Assembly: GCA_013423325.1 (NCBI GenBank)
Contig: BLJB01000271.1
Coordinates: 2,820 to 66,819, forward strand
From: Usnea hakonensis
Taxonomy: Eukaryota; Ascomycota; Lecanoromycetes; Lecanorales; Parmeliaceae
Reading direction: 5' to 3'
Length of the DNA: 64,000 nt
Shown here: positions 58,112-64,000 of the stretch, in pieces
Layout of the letters: the number at the start of each line of letters is the position of its first letter
Numbering within the stretch: the stretch's first letter is position 1
The notes under the pieces: model-generated
What the model saw: only the letters and a program-made list of their open reading frames with translations
Databases searched by the model: none
Told to the model about the DNA's origin: nothing
Program-made: the position numbers and the translations under genes

Positions 58112-59354
58112 TTAATACCCATTCATCGTCATTCTTTGTGATTGCCTGCTTAATTCACGATCCGCAGACGGGCTTATAGGTCTGCTACCTTGACCAGCAG
58201 CACTGTTCTCTTTGAGCGCTAACAATTGCTTAGCACGGAATGTCTCGTAATGGATCTGCGACGTTGTTTCAATGAGGTCCTGGAGATGCGTGCGAGTCAG
58301 AAAGTTCCTTAGCGACACAAATTCGCAGTGGTTCTCATCCTCCACATTGATGACCCCCCAGCGATTCTGTCGGCCACGTACTGATCGCCCTCCTACGATG
58401 ATCGAGTTCTCCGAACCGACCACAGCGAAGGGAATGAGATCTTTGATACTGCTATTCGTGGCACGTTCCTCTTCATCTTGCTCGTCATTATCATAAGGGT
58501 ACATTCGCAGGTTGTGGAATGTAAATTCGTCCTTGATTCGCTCCTTGAAGGCCATACGTTCCTCCAAGGTCAGCGAATCCGACTTGGCGATCACAGGCAC
58601 CACATTGACGACATCGGAGAGCTTCTTCAGGACCACGATGTCAATAGGCTTGAGGCTAGAGACGGTCAGTATATCTTGGCGTGGAATCGAGCGCATGGAT
58701 AGGGCAGGAAGCGTACGCATGACCCGATGGTTGGATGAAAAAAAGACAGCAATGAACACGTGTGTCTTGAATATACCGCTCTCGTTGCGCGGTAAGCTCC
58801 TTTCGGAGGTATGCCGAGTGCTGGTCCTTAATATACTTCACAATTGGATCCCAACTAAAGCCAATTAGGTTGATACTGTACCATTGTGAAACATGGCTGC
58901 TTACCATCTGTCGTTGTTTACCTGATCACCGTAGCCTGGAGTGTCAACAATATTCAGTCGTAGACGTACGCCATTTTCCTCAATCACTATCGTATGTCTT
59001 TAGCACTCCTTCGATATGTGAGGTTACTTGAGCGCACCGTGTGAGACCGACTGGATCTCAGTTGTACTTCGGACAGGCTCAGATGGATTGAGACGACCTT
59101 TGGAGTCTATGAGGTGAGACGCGAAGATGGTATTTATGAGGGTCGATTTCCCTAAACCCGTTTGACCTACAGCAACTGTCAGTGCTAGGCTAGTACTGCT
59201 AGAGGTGGTGTAATCCAGCCGTACCAACGCAAATGACGTTGAACTGAAAACCACGTTTGAGAAGCTTGCGTTCGATCTGGTTAGTAATGCTGTCAAAGCC
59301 GACATGGCTCTTAGGCATCACGGGACCTTGCTGGGGAGACATTGCAGTTGCCAT
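58112..59354 (-). CDS. CDC10: Septin Cdc10
   Basis: Five exons (59354-59225, 59166-59038, 58986-58905, 58854-58717, 58655-58112) give 340 residues. Septins assemble into filaments at the bud neck or septum. The sequence SHVGFDSITNQIERKLLKRG leads to the P-loop GQTGLGKST, then TPGYGDQVNN (G3 DTPG), VIAKSD (G4) and the septin element PFAVVGSEN, GRSVRGRQNRWG, and RTHLQDLIETTSQIHYETFR. It is short at the C-terminus with no coiled coil, which separates Cdc10 from Cdc3, Cdc11 and Cdc12. The order and length agree with yeast Cdc10 and Aspergillus AspD. The intron before DPIVKYIKDQHSAYL is placed so that RCWDPIVK reads through. Confidence 0.94.
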
Positions 59355-59661
59355 GATGGCTTGGGCAGGTGATAGCTTGATATAATGTATAAGTGAACAG
59401 CCCGATTTTGAAGATCACAATGTCAAATATTGGCTTGGTGTTGATCAATGAGATGGGTCGAGGACAGATGGGGGAGAGCTTTGGCAAACCTTTGGAAAGG
59501 GGCTCGCGCTAATGCACAGCACTGACTTCTTTCCTTCGGATCACTTTATAAATTATCGTTTGCTGTAAAGTCAAATTGGTGGTTAACTGGACCAATCCAT
59601 ATCTACCTTCTGCGATTGAAGTACTGCAGGATTACGTTGTGAATTGTTCTAAGAGCTCATC
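59355..59661. promoter_or_regulatory. Divergent promoter region, CDC10 / MRPL32
   Basis: 307 bp between starts. No clear motif. Confidence 0.4.
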
Positions 59662-60021
59662 ATGGCTCTACGCCTGTTGTCCCCTCCGCTGCTCGCCCCA
59701 CTCACAACTGCCTCTCGGGCGACCATGTCCCCGTTACGTACAAAGACTGCCTCCCTATTCGGACATGTCCTACCACCCACTCTACAGCTTTCAATTACCA
59801 TACCCATAGTCGCAAGATTTGACGTTCCATCAATATTAGCTGGACTTTGGGAGTCCATTCTGCGAGCGGTACCAAAGAAAAAGACATCACACAGGAAAAA
59901 GCGTCAACGATTTATGGCAGGGAAGGCCCTGAAAGACGTGACCGCCCTGAATAAGTGTCCGGCTTGTGGCAATGTGAAAAGAGCGCATTTACTGTGTCCA
60001 TTCTGTGTCGACGGTCCGTAA
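59662..60021 (+). CDS. MRPL32: Mitochondrial ribosomal protein bL32m
   Basis: A single exon of 119 residues, the only intronless gene here. The N-terminus (MALRLLSPPLLAPLTTASRA) is a mitochondrial presequence that in yeast is removed by the m-AAA protease. The mature part begins AVPKKKTSHRKKRQRFMAGK, the bL32 signature. The zinc ribbon is CPACGNVKRAHLLCPFC. It belongs to the large subunit of the mitoribosome. Length and motif order fit the family. Confidence 0.95.
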   Translation: MALRLLSPPLLAPLTTASRATMSPLRTKTASLFGHVLPPTLQLSITIPIVARFDVPSILAGLWESILRAVPKKKTSHRKKRQRFMAGKALKDVTALNKCPACGNVKRAHLLCPFCVDGP

Positions 60022-60606
60022 CAGCCTACTTGGATGCTAGGGTTTTGCTAATATGATCATCCAGAGATCCGAGATATGTGGGGTAAGAAGGGATCTTTAG
60101 GATCATCTGATCAGAAGACAGCAACGGCGGACGCATGATGCAAGCGTCCTTACGAGGTTGGGACTCTACTTAGCGGCATCGTGGTGTATAGGAGCATTGT
60201 TGGGGTTTCGTGTGAAATGCAAAACACTTCGGGCTCCATGCATCAGCGTGAGCTTGAGTATAGCACTATGGTAGGGAAACATCAGCAATTTCGGGGCATG
60301 ATTTTCACCTCTGTGGTGAGGTATCCTGGGTCAGGGAGCGTGTCACACCATACCGCATCAACAGTGTTGTATCACCAGATGCAGCAGTCGATAGGGCTCC
60401 TAAAATCTCTTCATACGTAGTACACGTAGTGTCTCCATTGGAAGCGTCTTTATCGTTTATTCGAGTAAATACCACTGCCACTAGAACCAATATTCCGGCG
60501 CCCGAAGCTCACTGTTCATCCTTCATCCACCAGTTTGTCTGTGTGTCGAAAGCTTGCATGATTCGATTAATTTTTGATATGCAACAACACCCGTGAATTT
60601 TGAACG
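60022..60606. other. Spacer between MRPL32 and SKI8
   Basis: 585 bp containing the SKI8 promoter. Short open frames exist on both strands, but none is supported. Confidence 0.45.
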
Positions 60607-61866
60607 ATGGTACGCTCAACCCTCCTTCGGGCATAAAGAATGCTTCTAAATTTGGCCAGTCAAAGCAATATCTTACTACGCACACCATCGATCATGGTAA
60701 TGCTACGGCTGATTGACATACTCTGTGTTGACCATTTACTGATTGAGCTGTAGCCCATCCCACAGACATCTTCTCTCTAAGTGCTACGGCATCCCAGATC
60801 CTATCCGCTTCTGGCTCTTCGTCTATTCAGGTTCATTCTACCAATGAACCCGACTTCCCGCTCTTCCAGACTCTGAGTAATGCCCACAAATTAGGATGCC
60901 ACCACACCGCCGTAAGCAGAAACGGACAGGTAGCTGCAAGCGTGGGCTTCGGAGGCGAAGTCAAAATCTGGTCAGTACGAGAGGATGGGAGGTGGAGTGA
61001 AACAACCAAGATTGTGGGTGCGGTTTTCCCTATTCCAAAGCTGTCCCATCTGAAGGAAGTGGATTGCTAATATCTACGCAGATAGTAACAAAGCGGGAGA
61101 AATATGGTCGATAGCTCTCTCGGAGGATGGACAGTACCTTGCTGCGACGTCTTTTGATGGGAGAATCAACGTATGGGACAACCTTGCAAATGGAGCTAAG
61201 ATTCGCGAGTTTGAGACGAAAAGAAGTTTTGGAATGAGCATAGATCTAGTATGTTGCGGTTCAAAACGTGCGGGAAGTGGTGGCTCATGAATTAGTAGTC
61301 TATGGATGGAAGATTTACTGCTTCTGGGCATGAGAATGGTGGCATCTATGTTTTCAACAATGAGACCGGAAGACTTTTTCTCTCACTGCCCGGTAAGTCG
61401 TCCGCGCCAGAGGATATTGAGCTCTTCTTGAATCCTGCTAGGTCTCGTCAAGCCTGTTCGAGCCGTAAGATTTTCGCCAGGAGGTACGCTACTCGCGGCT
61501 GCTGGAGACTCGAGGTTGATCGCTTTGTATGATGTCTTCTCCGGTGATCAAGTAGCAAATCTGACCGGTCACGATGCATGGGTCTTCTCGTTGGACTGGA
61601 GTGATACTGGGGAATATTTGTTGAGCGGGTATGCATGTGACCTGGTGATTTCCTTCTGACACTTTCTAATGAGTATCCCTAGGGCATTTGACGGCAAAGT
61701 AAAGGTTTGGTCCATCGAACAGCGAACGTGTGTCGCAACGCATTCAGAGACGGAGAAGACGATTTGGAGCGTCAAGTGGTTGCCGAAGACCGGGAAGAAT
61801 GAAGGTTTTGCTATAGCTGGAGCCAATCGAAGCATATCTTTCTATAGAGAAGCTACAGGTGGATGA
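60607..61866 (+). CDS. SKI8: WD40 protein Ski8/Rec14
   Basis: Seven exons (60607-60609, 60660-60696, 60754-61017, 61082-61248, 61299-61392, 61442-61628, 61683-61866) give 311 residues. Ski8 is a subunit of the Ski complex that feeds mRNA to the cytoplasmic exosome, and also acts in meiotic break formation. WD repeats are visible as DIFSLSATASQILSASGSS, GEVKIWSV, IWSIALSEDGQYLAATSFDG, VRAVRFSPGGTLLAAAGDS, WVFSLDWSDTGEYLLSG and FDGKVKVWSIEQ. The first coding exon is only the ATG. The next exon continues SKQYLTTHTIDHAHP, which is the known Ski8 N-terminus. A single protein Met start with no intron would meet a stop. Confidence 0.92.
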
Positions 61867-62642
61867 TGAACAAAGCGACGGAGGATTATTACGCCTCTAG
61901 AAATCAACATGACATCTCCCATAATCTGCGAGAAAATGTGTGAGCCGAGCGCCAGCCCTTAATCCATCAAATGGTTAAGGATCAAGTAAGACGCACTGCT
62001 CATCTGAACCAAGCTCCTTCCCGATGACTCGATCTCCATGATGCCGAAAGAGAATGAACTCTGCGTCTTTAGAGGAAAATAGTGACCCTTCTATCAGACC
62101 CACTACCAGTGGCAGGAAAACATGTAGCGGAATCGCTTTCTCATTGACACAAAGCGATCCTCTTAATGAATCCACTCCGATGACTACTATAGCTAAGTAA
62201 TAATAATAATGATCTTCTCGCGTACCTGACCGAAAGGCTTCGGCCGGTAAAGATATGCAGGTACACAGATTGTTTGATTGGACGCGCTAAAACAAAGCTA
62301 GAGGGGCTAATAAGAGGCTTGTTATTATTAGGCAGGCGTACTCCGTAAGCCAAAGCCTTAACCCCCTGAGTTTCCCCTTTCAGTTTCATGTGCCTCGCCC
62401 CTTCTTGCTCTCTTTTTCCTTCCTCCCTCTTCTTTCTTCTCTGCATCAAAAATAGCTACACACTCTCCTTCTTCAATCATTTTCATTTTCATTTTCATTT
62501 TCGCATTTGACCCCCAGTCACTCTTTGGCCCTCAAATATCTCAATTGTAGCATTTTCGCTCAACAATAAATACGCTCTCTTAATTTGAAGTCGCGCTCGT
62601 AATCGACCCACCAGAACAAAACAGCAACCAACATTCTTCGCC
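61867..62642. promoter_or_regulatory. Spacer and promoter of the GPI-protein gene
   Basis: 776 bp. It holds a CT-rich tract around 62,400-62,520 with ATTTTC hexamer copies at about 62,479-62,502, a common fungal core promoter feature, and ACTCCGTA at 62,340-62,347. No gene. Confidence 0.5.
62479..62502 (+). repeat. ATTTTC hexamer repeat in a pyrimidine-rich promoter
   Basis: Four tandem copies of ATTTTC lie about 140 bp before the start of the wall-protein gene, on the coding strand. Confidence 0.75.
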
Positions 62643-63517
62643 ATGTTCGCCAAAACAGCTCTTGTCTGCGCTCTTTTCGCTGCTGCTGCTGCTCAAGTTG
62701 CAGTTGCACAGGCAGTCGTACAGCCAGCCTGCTTCATGGCAGTCTTCGCGTATAGATGCTCCTTCCTAGTCGAGCTTGTCGTATCATCATTTTAACTTTC
62801 AAAACAGGTCCTTCCAGACCGAATCCTCAGGCCACTATGCAGCCGACCAGAAAACACTTTGCTGTAAAGAAGCCGCTGAATTCGAATCACGTATTCATTC
62901 CAACCTCTGCCCTTCTGGAGATCAGGTCGCTGCCTTGTCTTCATATAAGACCGCGTGCAAGGAGGCGGGCTATGGATGTATGTTGTGAAGCCCCTATCTA
63001 TCCGGTCCATGTATCGTCGGCTAACTCTGCGCCCTTCAGCATGCTCTAACTCGACTACAAGCTCGGCATCCGCATCAGGCACAGCGTCTTCCTCAAGCAG
63101 CGCCAACAGCTCAGCACCCTACCCCGTCGTATATACATCTACGTCTACATATTTTGATAAGGAGTGTTCATGCACGAAAACTACAGCTATTGTGTAAGGC
63201 AATTCAATCCATTGATTATGATAGCTCCTTAACTGAATCCCCTCGGCAGCACTAGTGGCGTAGCTGGTGCAACTGGATTCGTGACTGGCACTGCCTCATC
63301 TGGTCCCATCCCAACCGGCTTTGTAGGGTCAGGCTCAAATTCTGGCTCAGGATCGGGATCGGGATCAGGATCAGGTGTGGCCTCTGGCTCCCCAATCACT
63401 CCCGTCGCTCCATCGAAAACTGGATCTGGACCAAGCTTTACCGGTGCCGCATCCAAGAACGTTGGCTCCGTCGCTGCTGGACTGCTAGCAGTTGCTGGTA
63501 TCGCCATGGCTCTATGA
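62643..63517 (+). CDS. GPI-anchored cysteine-containing wall protein
   Basis: Four exons (62643-62749, 62808-62977, 63040-63193, 63250-63517) give 232 residues. There is a signal peptide (MFAKTALVCALFAAAAAQVAVAQ). A compact Cys-bearing domain follows, with PACFMAVF, TLCCKEAAEF, NLCPSGDQ and TACKEAGYGSC, and then a Ser/Thr-rich stretch with a YTSTSTYFDKECSCTKT block. Further on is a Ser-Gly dipeptide run, and the hydrophobic C-terminus (SVAAGLLAVAGIAMAL) is preceded by small residues fit for GPI attachment. The Cys spacing is not a full eight-Cys CFEM domain, so I do not call it CFEM. It is probably surface or wall bound. Function unknown. Confidence 0.85.
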
Positions 63518-64000
63518 ACAACTTCAGATATCGTAATCGCTACAGGTCGCGTGTCATGTATAGAGCCTAGGCGAGGCATCTTTAAAGGGAACAACTCACG
63601 CATCTGCTACGGCTCTGCAAAGCCCAGCTCTGATTTCTTAGCGTTATTCTAAGCAGATGGATGGCTTTATAAACAGGCATGACTAGCTTGATGAGAGACA
63701 TCTCGGGACACTGAAGCAGGATCAGCAGCTGTCTTTACCCATCAGCTACATCTCGCTGTCGATAAATAGACTTATTAATTTAACCGTGCTCTAATCAAGG
63801 CTGCCTGCTCATCCGTTCAATGGTCAACCAGAAAGTTTTCTTAAATGTGTAGAATTGTAACCAAGAATCCAGTATCATTCGCTCAATAAATATTATAAAG
63901 CGCAGGAAAAGGAGAAGTTCGTTTGATCGGCAGGATGTTCTAGTCTTGGTGTGCTGAATTTTATCCGTGTTAGGCTCAATCGTTTTTACCTGGTGTACCT
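63518..64000. other. 3' flank with no recognised gene
   Basis: 483 bp after the wall-protein gene to the window end. Nothing supported. Confidence 0.4.

Noticed and set aside
18935..63517. Secondary-metabolite or effector cluster
   Set aside because: All recognised genes are housekeeping genes with unrelated roles. No synthase, P450, transporter and regulator combination is present.
62643..63517. CFEM-domain protein
   Set aside because: The cysteine number and spacing do not match the eight-Cys CFEM pattern.
63229..63603. Minus-strand frame opposite the wall-protein gene rich in Asp-Pro
   Set aside because: It is the complement of the Ser-Gly repeat coding sequence, a composition artefact.

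Overview
The window reads as a chromosome segment from a filamentous ascomycete (Pezizomycotina). The reasons are many short introns (about 45-90 nt) in nearly every gene, fungal-type proteins (DUF2408-like protein, Mid2-like wall sensor, GRAB-domain golgin, Cdc10 septin, GPI-anchored serine-rich wall protein, Pex19, Rad52), and a block of DNA with the signature of repeat-induced point mutation (RIP). I cannot fix the class from sequence alone.

Positions 1 to about 18,000 form an extremely AT-rich block in which CpA/TpG dinucleotides are almost absent and no long reading frame survives. It is a graveyard of transposable elements. From left to right it holds a Ty3/gypsy-like element on the minus strand cut by the window edge (1 to about 4,250), a Mutator-like (MULE) transposase remnant on the minus strand (about 4,450-6,550), a structurally complete Ty3/gypsy chromovirus on the plus strand (6,911-15,817, 167-bp LTRs, 5-bp target duplication AGTAT), and unassigned AT-rich DNA (15,823-18,000). 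The change to balanced composition is sharp, near 18,000.

From 18.9 kb to the end the window is gene-dense, with 25 protein-coding genes. I reconstructed each by hand so that exon lengths sum to a multiple of three and the joined protein reads through. The genes are ordinary housekeeping genes: DUF2408-like protein, ribosomal P1, methionine aminopeptidase 2, a mitochondrial J-protein, VDAC porin, asparagine synthetase, Ubc9, Pex19, an acidic unknown, a Mid2-like sensor, a PQ-loop vacuolar transporter, sphingolipid delta-4 desaturase, Scs2/VAP, a UBA-UBX protein, Rad52, an unknown, a vacuolar amino-acid transporter with 18 exons, an unknown mitochondrial protein, cytosolic MetRS, a Rud3-like golgin, guanylate kinase, Cdc10 septin, mitochondrial L32, Ski8 and a GPI-anchored wall protein. 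They are not an operon or a pathway cluster. Several are divergent pairs sharing a 290-400 bp promoter (DUF2408/P1, UBC9/PEX19, SCS2/UBX, MetRS/RUD3, CDC10/MRPL32).

The most unusual signals are: (a) about 7 of roughly 108 introns appear to be GC-AG, well above what is usual in fungi; (b) several micro-exons, including a first coding exon of Ski8 that is only the ATG; (c) a small terminal-inverted-repeat element (23,982-24,562) with telomere-like TTAGGG/TAGGG in its ends and a 23-bp minisatellite inside; and (d) the exact structure of the RIP-killed chromovirus. I found no convincing new multi-gene system.
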